From Rhodococcoides kyotonense (GTDB lineage: Bacteria; Actinomycetota; Actinomycetes; Mycobacteriales; Mycobacteriaceae): a DNA stretch of 64,000 nt. The notes beneath the pieces are model-generated. The model saw nothing but the letters and a program-made list of their open reading frames with translations, was not told the DNA's origin and ran no database searches. Positions 27,777-36,751 of the stretch are shown here, piece by piece; the first letter of the stretch is position 1, and each line of letters opens with the position of its first letter. Both the position numbers and the translations under genes were made by a program. The stretch covers positions 62,001 to 126,000 of the forward strand of contig NZ_LVHI01000040.1 in assembly GCF_001645385.1 (NCBI RefSeq), in the 5' to 3' direction.

Positions 27777-27786
27777 CAGCGGAACG
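27777..27786 (-). promoter_or_regulatory. Candidate IclR operator, site B
   Basis: CGTTCCGCTG on the minus strand, within the divergent iclR/livK control region and 62 bases before the IclR start. On the minus strand it forms part of GTTC-N8-GAAC, a perfect 4-base inverted repeat, as expected for a dimeric regulator. Confidence 0.45.
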
Positions 27787-27847
27787 GTATGGTCATCTCG
27801 AGACGGTCGACTACGAAGTCCCGCCCACATCAGGAAGGATGACCCAT

Positions 27848-28648
27848 ATGGTCACGCCGCCCAAATCGAGACCCCCGGTCGAGACGTCGACGGGCACCGA
27901 ATCGGCAGATCGCGTCGCAGACGTTCTTCTTGCGTTCGCGCAGTCCGATCGCGCACTCGGTGTCACCGAGATTGCCCGTCGCCTGCAGCTCAGCAAAGCC
28001 GTTGTGCACCGGATACTGCAGTCCCTGGCGTCCCGGTCGATCGTGCAACCGATGGCGGGTGAATCGACGTATTCACTCGGGCCCGCAGCGATCGGTCTGG
28101 GCACGAAGGCGTGGAGCCAACTCGACGTTCGATCGATCGCCGCGCCGGTCCTGCGGAAACTACGAGCGGAGACGCGTGAGACTGCAACGCTGTCCGCCCT
28201 CGTCGGCCATCGCCGCGTCTATCTCGACCAGTACGAGAGTCCGCAGGAAGTGAAGATGGTGATCGAGATCGGTCCCCAATTCCCGCTGCATTCGGGGGCA
28301 TCGAGTCTGGCGATCCTCGCTTTTCTGCCGGAGCATTTCGCAGTGGATGCCGCGCGGGAATTACAGGGCGCCACACATGATGTCGACGTGGAGGCCTTCC
28401 ACGCGCGTCTCGCACGAATTCGCGACGACGGATACGCAACCTCGATCAACGAACGGAAGACCGGTGCCGCATCGATAGCCGCGCCGTTCTTCGACGGGGC
28501 CGCACACGTACTGGGATCGGTGAGCTCGTCGGGCCCCGCATTTCGCTACTCGGCGTCTGCCGACGAGGAACACACTGCTCATGCGCGTTTGGTGATCGCC
28601 GCGGCGCAACAGATCACCCAGATGCTCGAATCGCGGACTGCCCGATGA
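27848..28648 (+). CDS. IclR-family regulator
   Basis: A 266-residue regulator. The N-terminal winged helix spans LGVTEIARRLQLSKAVVHRILQSL, and the C-terminal effector domain includes GHRRVYLDQ and INERKTGAASIAAP. I start at ATG 27848, where AGGAAGG lies 9 bases upstream, rather than ATG 27839, which touches that motif. It diverges from the importer operon and overlaps the lyase gene by 4 bases. It probably controls the island through the repeated CGTTCCGCTG sites; effector and sign of control are unknown. Confidence 0.87.
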   Translation: MVTPPKSRPPVETSTGTESADRVADVLLAFAQSDRALGVTEIARRLQLSKAVVHRILQSLASRSIVQPMAGESTYSLGPAAIGLGTKAWSQLDVRSIAAPVLRKLRAETRETATLSALVGHRRVYLDQYESPQEVKMVIEIGPQFPLHSGASSLAILAFLPEHFAVDAARELQGATHDVDVEAFHARLARIRDDGYATSINERKTGAASIAAPFFDGAAHVLGSVSSSGPAFRYSASADEEHTAHARLVIAAAQQITQMLESRTAR

Positions 28649-29484
28649 ACAAAGCCGTTCCACGTTCTTTTCTCTATGTCCCCGCAGTGAAGCCCGAACT
28701 CTTCGACAAAGCGGCCGCCGGCGATGCTGACGCGATCATCGTCGATCTGGAGGACGCGGTTCCCCTCGGCCTCAAGGACGCGGCTCGCCGGGATGTGCGG
28801 GCCTGGCTCGCCGGACGCATCGCCACGCGCACCGAGGTGTGGGTTCGTGTCACTCCTGAGTTTCTCCACGAGGACCTCGATGTCGCCGCGAGCGCGGGAG
28901 TCGACGGCGTCATGATTGCGAAATGCTCCGTCGACGCTCTGGCCTGGGCCGAAACGTTGCTCGACGACCTCGAGACGGCCCGCGGATTGCGCCCGCTCGG
29001 ACTGATCGGACTCATCGAGACAGCCGCATCGCTGCGCTCCATCGATGGAATGGCGAAGTTCGAACGGGTTCGGACCTTCGGCATAGGCGAGGTCGATCTG
29101 CTTGCGGATCTCCGGATCACCCGGACCGCCGACACGACCGGCGTGATCGATGCGCTGCGACTACAGGTCGTGATCGATTGTGCCGCAGCTGGTCTGGCTG
29201 CACCAATCGCGCCGACCTCGACGGATTTCCGCGATCTCGATGGATTCGCCGCTACGACTACCCGTTTCGTGGAGATGGGGTTCCGTGGCCGTACTGCGCT
29301 GCACCCCAAGCAGATTCCGATCATCAACGACGCCCTCACCCCGTCCGACGAGGATGTCACCCGCGCCCATCGCCTGCTCGAGCTGTATCGCCTCGCAGAC
29401 GGCGGACCCACGGTGGACGACAACGGCCGATTCGTCGACGAAGCTGTCGTGCGCGGGGCCAGGGAGATCCTGGCCCGCGTATAG
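28645..29484 (+). CDS. HpcH/HpaI-CitE family CoA-ester lyase
   Basis: A 279-residue TIM-barrel lyase with the N-terminal SFLYVPAVKPELFDKA, DLEDAVPLGLKDAA and GLIETAAS segments and a C-terminal TALHPKQIPIIN. Relatives cleave malyl-CoA, citramalyl-CoA or similar beta-hydroxyacyl-CoA esters. It shares little with the leucine-operon lyase beyond family motifs. Coupled to the IclR gene by ATGA, it probably performs the last carbon-carbon cleavage of the pathway, after CoA activation by the CaiB-type transferase. A strong hairpin follows. Confidence 0.83.
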   Translation: MNKAVPRSFLYVPAVKPELFDKAAAGDADAIIVDLEDAVPLGLKDAARRDVRAWLAGRIATRTEVWVRVTPEFLHEDLDVAASAGVDGVMIAKCSVDALAWAETLLDDLETARGLRPLGLIGLIETAASLRSIDGMAKFERVRTFGIGEVDLLADLRITRTADTTGVIDALRLQVVIDCAAAGLAAPIAPTSTDFRDLDGFAATTTRFVEMGFRGRTALHPKQIPIINDALTPSDEDVTRAHRLLELYRLADGGPTVDDNGRFVDEAVVRGAREILARV

Positions 29485-29488
29485 GCCC

Positions 29489-29527
29489 GCCGGTGATGTG
29501 AACGAACCCGTCGTTCACATCACCGGC
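29489..29527. terminator. Bidirectional hairpin between lyase and MmgE/PrpD genes
   Basis: A perfect 17-base stem (left arm GCCGGTGATGTGAACGA at 29489-29505, loop ACCCG, right arm 29511-29527) begins 4 bases after the lyase stop and ends 8 bases before the stop of the convergent gene. It can serve both directions. No U-tract is present. Confidence 0.75.
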
Positions 29528-29535
29528 ACTCGGCT

Positions 29536-30948
29536 CTAGCGAAGCTTCGTCAGAGGAGCCAGCAGTTTCCCGACGTCGCTCAGAGTGGCCACTGCGTGAC
29601 ATCGTTCGGCCAACTCGTCGACTCGATCGTCGGTGAGCAACGCGCCCGCATTGGCTCTGAACTTGGCCGTCACTTCGTCGAAGGACAACGGACGTTCCGG
29701 TCCCCCGCGCGTCGTGAGTACCTCCTCCACAACAGTCGACCCATCGGTCAACGTTGCCGTGAGTACCGCAGGGAACTGATGCGGGAAGATCGCGTCGCAC
29801 CGCTCGTCGGGAACGACGTCCACCTTGGCCATCAGCGCTCGACGGTCCGTCGACCGGGCCAAGTCGTCGGAATAGTCTTCCAGCGCCGCACCGAGACCAC
29901 CACCGCCGAACAGCCCGACCGCCACCGCGTACGGTCCGCTGAACTGCGCCATGTAGCCGGTTTCCGGAGCTCGCTTGACCTCGATGGGTTCGCCGATCGT
30001 CCGCAGATTGGCGGCAGGAACACCGAGCACCAGTTTGTCGATGTCGTCAGCAGTGATACCGCGTTCACGGAGCGCTGCACCCGCGTCCACTGCGGCATGC
30101 GTGAAATGGTTCGCCGGGTAGGGCTTGAAGAAGATACCTGGCACAGCCCACTGCGCGCCCAAACCGTCGACGATCTCGGACGCGCGGGGAGCGTCGTGGA
30201 GCCACGCCTGGTAGAACCCGAACCGGCCCTCGAGGACGGTCGGAGGGCCTGTGATGCCATGTCGCGCAAGTCCGGCCGCCGACACTGCGGAGTGCGCCGC
30301 CCAGCCGCAGTGCAATCGTTTCACCGTGCCGCCCGTACGGTTCGCTTCGATGATTCCCGACGCCATCGATGCAGTGATACCGAGTGCATCGACAATTCGA
30401 CCTTCCGATGCGCCACCGATCACCGCGGCCGCGACGGCTCCTCCCATCGCCCCGCAGATCGACGTCGCATGCTGGCCGTGTTCGAAGAAGACCGAGTTCT
30501 TCGTCTCCGGGTCGAAGCCGGCCATGCCCAACCGGACACAGACTTCGAGCCCGATGGCGATGCCGCGCACCAGAGCCCTGCCATCTGCCCCATGCTGCTG
30601 CGCCGCCGCGAGCGCCGCGGGCACGACGCTCGCGCTCGGATGCAGAATCGAAGGAAGGTGGGTGTCGTCGAAATCGAGAGAGTGCGCCAGCACGCCGTTG
30701 ACGAACGCTGCCAACGGTGCTGGAAGCGCCTCTTCGACACCGACCGCATACGCCGTCGCCGCACCTCCCTGCTCGGCAGCCCACGCGATCGCAGCGCGGC
30801 TGGTGTCGAGTTCGGTTGCAGCGATAGCGATTCCGAGTGTGTCGAGGATACGCATTCCGACACTCGCGACGACGTCGGCCGGCAACGTGTCGAACGTCGT
30901 ATCGACGGCAAAGCGCGCAAGATGCTGCGCCAGTGTCGGTTCGGTCAT
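29536..30948 (-). CDS. MmgE/PrpD family protein
   Basis: A 470-residue protein with LPADVVASVGMRILDTLGIAIAA at the start, the VNGVLAHSLDFDDTH motif, LHCGWAAHSA and GIFFKPYPANHFTHAAVDA, all typical of MmgE/PrpD (2-methylcitrate dehydratase, iminodisuccinate epimerase, cis-aconitate decarboxylase). It probably acts on a branched polycarboxylate or amino-dicarboxylate. ATG 30948 overlaps the cyclase stop by 4 bases. It is about 470 residues, a normal length. Confidence 0.85.
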   Translation of the reverse strand: MTEPTLAQHLARFAVDTTFDTLPADVVASVGMRILDTLGIAIAATELDTSRAAIAWAAEQGGAATAYAVGVEEALPAPLAAFVNGVLAHSLDFDDTHLPSILHPSASVVPAALAAAQQHGADGRALVRGIAIGLEVCVRLGMAGFDPETKNSVFFEHGQHATSICGAMGGAVAAAVIGGASEGRIVDALGITASMASGIIEANRTGGTVKRLHCGWAAHSAVSAAGLARHGITGPPTVLEGRFGFYQAWLHDAPRASEIVDGLGAQWAVPGIFFKPYPANHFTHAAVDAGAALRERGITADDIDKLVLGVPAANLRTIGEPIEVKRAPETGYMAQFSGPYAVAVGLFGGGGLGAALEDYSDDLARSTDRRALMAKVDVVPDERCDAIFPHQFPAVLTATLTDGSTVVEEVLTTRGGPERPLSFDEVTAKFRANAGALLTDDRVDELAERCHAVATLSDVGKLLAPLTKLR

Positions 30949-31757
30949 GCCGACTTCACCGCCAAGGGGCGAACGGGCGACCCGGTGGCGCCGAAGATGT
31001 TCAACGGAACGAGCAGAAACGTGAACTCGTACATCTTCTGCGCTGCCAGTTCCTCGAGGTCCAGTGCTTCGATGATGTAGATCCCGCTCTCCACCAACAG
31101 GACTCGATGCGCGGGTAGAAGTGCGTGCCCACCACCGGGCGCCAATCGTTCGAACGCGATGGTGTCTGCGCCGGCTGCGTGCACCTTCTTCTGCGACAGC
31201 CATTGTGCGCCCGCCTTGCTGACGCCCGGAACGCCCGAGGGGCCGCCGACATACGCCTGACCTTCGGAGAACAACTGGCCCCATCCGCTGCGGATCAGTA
31301 CGACGTCGCCCTCGGCGATCTCGACTCCTTCGGCCTCGCATGCCGCGTCGAGATCGGCGACGGTGATCTCGTATCCGCCGTCGCATCGTTCGACGCCGAG
31401 AAGCCCGGGGATGTCCAGCAATACACCGCGTCGAATCATCGGCGAGATCGTGTGCACACCGTGTTCGACGTACTTGCCGCCCAGGCAGGACTGCCCCGCG
31501 TCGGCGCCGCCGTGCAGCTTGCCGTCGTGCGACACGTGAGCCAGGGCGTCGATGTGGGTGCCGACGTGCGTTCCGGTGGTGATCATGTCGTTCGCCGCGC
31601 TGCCGCCGTCCGACCGCGTCATGTCGCCGTGCCGTCTGGGCAAAGTGTGCCAGAACTGCGGGTGATTGGGCGACTGCGGCATACCCACCCGCAACTGTCT
31701 ACCCAGGTCGACGAACTGCACCCCGGCCTGCACGGCCTGGAGGAGTTGATCGGACAT
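30945..31757 (-). CDS. Cyclase/kynurenine formamidase-like metal hydrolase (PF04199 type)
   Basis: A 270-residue protein with THVGTHIDALAHV, the HxGTHxDxxxH metal motif of the family that includes kynurenine formamidase and isatin hydrolase. GDVVLIRSGWGQLF and a C-terminal LLVPLNIFGATGSPVRPLA also fit. Such enzymes hydrolyse amide bonds, including cyclic ones. It is the first gene of a two-gene minus-strand operon with the MmgE/PrpD gene, and candidate IclR site C lies about 46 bases upstream of its start. Confidence 0.83.
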   Translation of the reverse strand: MSDQLLQAVQAGVQFVDLGRQLRVGMPQSPNHPQFWHTLPRRHGDMTRSDGGSAANDMITTGTHVGTHIDALAHVSHDGKLHGGADAGQSCLGGKYVEHGVHTISPMIRRGVLLDIPGLLGVERCDGGYEITVADLDAACEAEGVEIAEGDVVLIRSGWGQLFSEGQAYVGGPSGVPGVSKAGAQWLSQKKVHAAGADTIAFERLAPGGGHALLPAHRVLLVESGIYIIEALDLEELAAQKMYEFTFLLVPLNIFGATGSPVRPLAVKSA

Positions 31758-31802
31758 TGCACGTCTCCTTCGTCTGCTTCGCGATGCTGTACCGAGTTGT
31801 GC

Positions 31803-31812
31803 CGTTCCGCTG
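31803..31812 (+). promoter_or_regulatory. Candidate IclR operator, site C
   Basis: CGTTCCGCTG again, between the divergent cyclase and second MmgE/PrpD genes. Here the word begins an imperfect inverted repeat GTTCC-N7-GAAAC. Its recurrence about 4 kb from sites A and B suggests one regulator covers the whole island. Confidence 0.45.
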
Positions 31813-31920
31813 AAAGAAACGATCTGACAAGCGAGGCTGCGGTGTGAGTCACACTATCATTGCAGGCATTCCTGGCGTGACGCGTTGACCAACCACGCTG
31901 CGGTCTCTACTGTGCGACGC

Positions 31921-33279
31921 ATGCCGGAGCACAGATCGTTCCGCTCAGAGGAACACACCGCCCGCGTCGCGTCGCTCGCACGAACCGTCTGCGAACTTCG
32001 AGACGAGGCCCTGCCGACGCCACTCGCCGATCGCGCACGCTCGATCCTTCTCGATCTGTTCGGCGTCACGATCGCAGGAGCGCGCACGGCCGAGCTACGC
32101 GCGTTGTCGTCGGCCTGGCGCTCCGAAGCGGGTTCGGTCTCTCCGCTCGGAACGACCGTCGGTACCACCGCGGCGACCGCGGCCGAATTGGACGCCATCG
32201 CGTCCTGCTGTCTCGAACTCGACGAAGGCAACAAGTACGCCGCAGGGCACCCGGCCGCGCATGTCGTCCCGGCGGCCGTCGCTGCGGCGAGGCTGTCCGA
32301 CACTCCCGTCGACGGGCGGGCGTTTCTTGCTGCAGTGGTCGGCGGGTACGAGGTTGCGGCCCGGTTCGGCCACGCACTGACCCGCGACCCCAGGTGGCAT
32401 ACCCACGGTCACTGGGGTGCGACGGGAGCAGCTGCAGCTGCCGCGTCCATCTGGGGCGCGGACGCCGAGTGCGTGGCAGGCGCGATCGATTCGGCATCGG
32501 CATTGGTACACGTGGCCCCGTGGGGCGTCGTGCTGGACGGAAACTTCAGTCGGAACCTGTGGATAGCAGGCGCCGTCCGAGCCGGACTCGACGCGGCACG
32601 TCTGTCGAGCGCAGGACTCGTGCGCAATTCCGGTGCAATCGAACACAGCCTCGGCGACATCGTGGGAACCCTCGATCTCGATGTGCTGACGGACGATCTC
32701 GACGACCGTTGGCTGCTGCTCCACGGCTACGCCAAGCGTCACGCCAGTTGTTCCTACACGCACGCCGCGATCGATTCGGTGCAGAGCATCAAAGCCGGTG
32801 CAACCTGGACCGCCGATGATGTCGAAACGGTTCGCGTGCAGACGCATTCACTTGCGGAGCCTCTGTTTCGGCGACACCCGGTCACTCGCCTCGGAGCTAT
32901 GTTCTCCCTCCCTTTCGTCGTGTCCGCTGCCTTCGTCACCGACGACATCGACGCCGACGCGCTCGACCCGGGCGGTTCGGTGTTTCCCGACGCGGAACGG
33001 TTCAGCAGTCGAGTGGAGGTCAGCGCGTCCGACGAGCTCGACGCGCTCCTGCCACACCGCAGAGCTGCCGAGGTGACGGTGACACTCCGCAGCGGCGAGG
33101 AAATCGGCGCGTCGACGCCCAACCCCGTCGGCGACGTCGACCATCTTCCGATGACCTACGACGACATTCACCGCAAGATCACCAGGCTGATCGGCACCGA
33201 TGCGGATCGTCTTGCACGCGTCGTCGAAGGAATCCCCGAATCCCGCGACGTCGTGGCGCTGTTGTCCGACATTCAGTGA
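31921..33279 (+). CDS. Second MmgE/PrpD family protein
   Basis: A 452-residue paralogue of the gene at 29536-30948, diverged in sequence but with the same layout: an N-terminal ADRARSILLDLFGVTIAG, LDEGNKYAAGHPAAHVVPAAVAA in place of the HSLDFDDTH motif, and LLLHGYAKRHASCSYTHAAIDSV. The altered active-site motif implies a different substrate from the first paralogue. The start is ATG 31921; an upstream TTG is possible. It diverges from the cyclase operon and overlaps the convergent amine oxidase gene by 7 bases. Confidence 0.8.
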   Translation: MPEHRSFRSEEHTARVASLARTVCELRDEALPTPLADRARSILLDLFGVTIAGARTAELRALSSAWRSEAGSVSPLGTTVGTTAATAAELDAIASCCLELDEGNKYAAGHPAAHVVPAAVAAARLSDTPVDGRAFLAAVVGGYEVAARFGHALTRDPRWHTHGHWGATGAAAAAASIWGADAECVAGAIDSASALVHVAPWGVVLDGNFSRNLWIAGAVRAGLDAARLSSAGLVRNSGAIEHSLGDIVGTLDLDVLTDDLDDRWLLLHGYAKRHASCSYTHAAIDSVQSIKAGATWTADDVETVRVQTHSLAEPLFRRHPVTRLGAMFSLPFVVSAAFVTDDIDADALDPGGSVFPDAERFSSRVEVSASDELDALLPHRRAAEVTVTLRSGEEIGASTPNPVGDVDHLPMTYDDIHRKITRLIGTDADRLARVVEGIPESRDVVALLSDIQ

Positions 33280-34634
33280 AGCAACTGCCGTGCGTGTGCT
33301 GCGGCCCTCTCCCCCGCCCGCACTGCACCGTCGATGTACCCGTTCCACACGTCGGACTGCTCGGTCCCGGCCCACACGAGCCTGCCGGTTCCGTGCGAAT
33401 GCCCGTGGGTGGCGGTCAGAACGCCCGGCGCGACGCTCGGGATGCATCCTTCGATGTAAGGTTCTGCGCGCCAATCGACTTCGGTGAAGTAGGTGGGGTG
33501 TCGCGCCTCGTCGCCGAAGAGCTCGGCGAAACATTCGAGGACGCCGACGCGTCGCACATCCGGGTCCTGTATCTGCTCGATCGTCGGCGACGCGGGATGA
33601 TCGGACACCGTCCCAGCGACGAAGGCCGACAGCACGCCCACTCGATCGTCGGCGGGTGAGTTGTCGAACACCACCGGTGCCGGACCGACGTCGGACACCG
33701 CTTGGCCGTTGAACCCGCGCGCACGCCAGAACGGCGTCGGATAGACGGCGTGCACCTTGATGCCGGAGTACTGCGCACTGAGCGCAATTCGGTCCCGCTC
33801 GATGGGCGGCAGTTCGGGCACCATGTCGATGTGTCCACGGTCGATGGGGCACATCGCCACGACGACCGCCGACGCTCGAAATTCGTGCCCTGCTGCCCGC
33901 ACCGTCGCGGTGTTCGCGTCCCATTCGATCTGCTTCGCGGGCGTCTCGAGCAAGACACGACCGGGCATCCGGTCGGCGAGCGAGGTCGAAATGGATTGAG
34001 CGCCGGTGATCAGGCGTCGGTCCTGGGCACCCCCACGCACCCCGATCAACCGAAGCAGACCTCCTGCGCTGCGAATGTGTTGCAGCACACCGAGAAGCGA
34101 CAGATCGCGCGGATCGCCGCCCAGCGTCAACGCGGAGACTGCATCGAAAATGTGCCTCGCTGCGACGGTCCGCGTGTGCTCGGTCAACCATTCGTCGAAC
34201 GTCGTCCGGTCAAGGCCTGCAGCTCGCGCCGACGTCCACGGCCGTTCCCTGTTCACCCGGGCTGCCAGCATCTGCAGCCTCGTGATCGCGATCGAAAGGT
34301 CGAGCGTGACGAGCGGCCATTCGAACGGAACCCCGACACGGCTCGTGGACGTACGTCCGCGCAGACGAAAGACAGTGCGTCCGTGAGTGTAGGTCGGCGT
34401 GGTCTCCAGACCGAGTTCGTCGATCAACTGCAGAACGGCAGTCTGTCCCGGACCGAACCATTGCCCACCCCCTTCCAGCAGGACGCCGTCGGGCGAACGG
34501 ACGGTGCGAGTACGACCTCCGACCCGGTCGGAAGCCTCGAGCACCAACGCGTCGATCCCGGCCTGCTGCAGTCGATACGCGCACGTCAGACCGGATACCC
34601 CAGCACCGATGACAAGAACTCGGCTGTCGTTCAT
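33273..34634 (-). CDS. Flavin monoamine oxidase family protein
   Basis: A 453-residue flavoprotein with RVLVIGAGVSGLTCAYRLQQAG, the EASDRVGGRTRT stretch and a C-terminal GRLVWAGTEQSDVWNGYIDGAVRAGERAA, which are monoamine-oxidase hallmarks. It oxidises an amine to an imine/aldehyde with O2, or a related desaturation. ATG 34634 overlaps the stop of the MAB_1171c-type gene, making it the last gene of the XRE operon. With the aminotransferase fusion encoded divergently, it suggests amine chemistry. Confidence 0.85.
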   Translation of the reverse strand: MNDSRVLVIGAGVSGLTCAYRLQQAGIDALVLEASDRVGGRTRTVRSPDGVLLEGGGQWFGPGQTAVLQLIDELGLETTPTYTHGRTVFRLRGRTSTSRVGVPFEWPLVTLDLSIAITRLQMLAARVNRERPWTSARAAGLDRTTFDEWLTEHTRTVAARHIFDAVSALTLGGDPRDLSLLGVLQHIRSAGGLLRLIGVRGGAQDRRLITGAQSISTSLADRMPGRVLLETPAKQIEWDANTATVRAAGHEFRASAVVVAMCPIDRGHIDMVPELPPIERDRIALSAQYSGIKVHAVYPTPFWRARGFNGQAVSDVGPAPVVFDNSPADDRVGVLSAFVAGTVSDHPASPTIEQIQDPDVRRVGVLECFAELFGDEARHPTYFTEVDWRAEPYIEGCIPSVAPGVLTATHGHSHGTGRLVWAGTEQSDVWNGYIDGAVRAGERAAAHARQLLH

Positions 34635-35641
34635 GATGCACTCACCCCCGTGAATCGTCGGTTGAAACGCCTGGCTGCTTCTCGTGCGACGTACGTCAGT
34701 TCGGCGGACTCGTCGCCGTCCGAGTCGACGAAATACAGGTCGAGCGCAGCTGCGACGCCGGGTTCGCGCCGCCCCAAGATCGCGAGCCCGTCCTCGATCT
34801 CGACCAACAATTTCGTACATCGGTGCGCTGAACCCCGGTTGGGTAACGGACCGTCGATTTCCGGGTAGAGCCCGACGAGGAACGCATGCAGGCGACCGAG
34901 CATGTCGACCGTGTCGCGGTAGCGCCGACGCCGGTACAGCCATCCCCCGACGCCGAGCACCACCAGGCCTGCCAGGCCGGACGTCGCGAACACGATCAGC
35001 AACGCAAGTGCAACCACGTCGGTCGTGCCCTGCGGTGAACGGCCCACTCCGATCACCGAGGACCAGTGCGACAGCGGACGCCAGATGCCGTACGCGACCG
35101 CGGCACAGCTCCCAGCACTGACCAGCACCGCGGACCACCAGAGCATTCGGCTACCGGAAGACAGTAGTCGAGGACCGAGAAGCATTGCGCCCGCGCCGAA
35201 TCCGAACGCGAATGCCAGACCGATCGCGGTCCAGTACGCCGCTTCGACCACCGACCCACTTGGGGCTCCGAGCACCACGATGGGCTTTCCCGACGCGTCG
35301 GCGACGAGCGACATCGCAGCTGCGAACGTCGCAAGCGCGACGTACGAGATCCACAGCACGCGCACGCGCCCGCCTTTCTCACCCGAGACGACCAACCGCC
35401 ACTGCAGGAGAAGAGCACACGTGGCCAACGTGCAGACGTCGGCCGACACTCGGGGAAGGGCCGTCCACGGTCCTGTCGGCATGTCCATTGCGTACGAATC
35501 GAAGATCGACGACGCTGCACCGAACAGCAGGGCGAGACCCGGCAGTCGCGACGAACCGTGCCTCTCTGCCCACGACACGAACGCCACACCGAGCGCGGCG
35601 TAACACAGGGCGGACACGACGAAGAGCGCTACGACCGTCAT
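34631..35641 (-). CDS. MAB_1171c-type multispanning membrane protein
   Basis: A 336-residue protein with about seven hydrophobic segments in residues 1-235, then a soluble tail (YRDTVDMLGRLHAFLVGLYPEI and RCTKLLVEIEDGLAIL). It resembles the MAB_1171c family of putative transporters, which I know from actinobacterial genomes beside XRE and ImmA-like genes, exactly as here. The function is unknown. It starts 13 bases after the ImmA-like stop and overlaps the amine oxidase start by 4 bases. Confidence 0.72.
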   Translation of the reverse strand: MTVVALFVVSALCYAALGVAFVSWAERHGSSRLPGLALLFGAASSIFDSYAMDMPTGPWTALPRVSADVCTLATCALLLQWRLVVSGEKGGRVRVLWISYVALATFAAAMSLVADASGKPIVVLGAPSGSVVEAAYWTAIGLAFAFGFGAGAMLLGPRLLSSGSRMLWWSAVLVSAGSCAAVAYGIWRPLSHWSSVIGVGRSPQGTTDVVALALLIVFATSGLAGLVVLGVGGWLYRRRRYRDTVDMLGRLHAFLVGLYPEIDGPLPNRGSAHRCTKLLVEIEDGLAILGRREPGVAAALDLYFVDSDGDESAELTYVAREAARRFNRRFTGVSAS

Positions 35642-35654
35642 CGCATACGCTCCC

Positions 35655-36146
35655 TCACCAGTGCGTGCGCACCGGGTGAGTGAGCGAAGCCCACAGGCGG
35701 CCCGCCGCGGTCACTTCCGTGTTCGACTCGAGAATGCGCCGCAGCGTCGCTCGTGCGAACAACTCGGCATCACGCTCGGGACCGGTCGTGAAATCTGTAC
35801 GACGCGCCGAGCATCGAAAGTTCGCCACTGCGTCGGGCATCAGGACCGAGAACTCGATCGGTTCGACGTCGTCGCCACGAGCGCTGTCGTGCCCGAGAAT
35901 CACGTGTCCGACCTCGTGCAGGATCGTGTTCAATCGCGCGAGCCGCGGCAAGACCTGATCGTGGACGATGACATCGCTTGCCTCGGAACGAAACAACGCA
36001 CCGGCGACGCCGTACGGCAGCGCTGCTGACTCGACTCGCAATGGACGTCCGGTCACGGCGGTGACCTCGTCGCACAAGCGATCGATCGAGAACGGATCCG
36101 GAACCGACATTCCGCGAAGCAGTCGCTGCCGACGCAGATGCTTCAT
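35655..36146 (-). CDS. ImmA/IrrE-like zinc metalloprotease domain protein
   Basis: A 163-residue protein with the zinc motif His77-Glu78-x2-His81 (ILHEVGHVILGH) and a C-terminal helix rich in acidic and alanine residues (GPERDAELFARATL). ImmA/IrrE proteins cleave cognate XRE repressors. Here the XRE gene immediately upstream overlaps its ATG (ATGA). The pair is therefore a likely protease-repressor switch controlling the locus. Confidence 0.8.
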   Translation of the reverse strand: MKHLRRQRLLRGMSVPDPFSIDRLCDEVTAVTGRPLRVESAALPYGVAGALFRSEASDVIVHDQVLPRLARLNTILHEVGHVILGHDSARGDDVEPIEFSVLMPDAVANFRCSARRTDFTTGPERDAELFARATLRRILESNTEVTAAGRLWASLTHPVRTHW

Positions 36147-36589
36147 CGCTGCTCGTCCCCCTCCCCCGGATCCGCGGGCAACCCCTCCTTGATACGCATG
36201 AATCGGATGAAATCGATCACCTCGGACAGACGCGTCTCGGACAGATCGACCATACGGTGCGCCGCGGCGTGTATTCCGGGACTCGACTGCAGCCGCAGAT
36301 AATCGATTTCCTGGACACCCCGCTCGTACACGTCACGGTCGGTGAAGAACCTGATGTCCACACCGAACGCACGTGCCAGGCCCTCGGTATGACGCAACGA
36401 CGGATTCTCCTTGACGCCGCTGCGAAGTTGGTAGAGATACGCCTCGGAAATCGGATAACCGAAATCGGTGCTGCGACGCGCGATTTCGGACACCGACCAC
36501 CGACCTCCGGACGCCGAGGGCAATTTACGGAAGAGATGGTCGAGGCGGGCGGCGAAACTGTCTCCGTTCGCATCCGAGTTCGTACTCAT
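36143..36589 (-). CDS. XRE-like helix-turn-helix regulator
   Basis: A 148-residue protein. Residues about 25-80 form a helix-turn-helix (RWSVSEIARRSTDFGYPISEAYLYQLRSG), followed by GLARAFGVDIRFFTD and a long helical tail. ATG 36589 is the start. It heads a four-gene operon (regulator, protease, membrane protein, amine oxidase) and diverges from the kinase-aminotransferase gene. The 23-base palindrome in the shared region is its probable operator. Confidence 0.83.
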   Translation of the reverse strand: MSTNSDANGDSFAARLDHLFRKLPSASGGRWSVSEIARRSTDFGYPISEAYLYQLRSGVKENPSLRHTEGLARAFGVDIRFFTDRDVYERGVQEIDYLRLQSSPGIHAAAHRMVDLSETRLSEVIDFIRFMRIKEGLPADPGEGDEQR

Positions 36590-36751
36590 GTGGCCCTGCA
36601 CTGTTCGTAGTCGTTCGGTGGACGTTCGGTAAATTGCCACAGCATAGCTCGCAACTGTGGCACTCACCACAATTCCGCGGCAATACGCTCTGACCAGGCG
36701 CAACGCGCTGACCAACCCGGCGAAATACCCACCGCACCCGACGTACATCTG

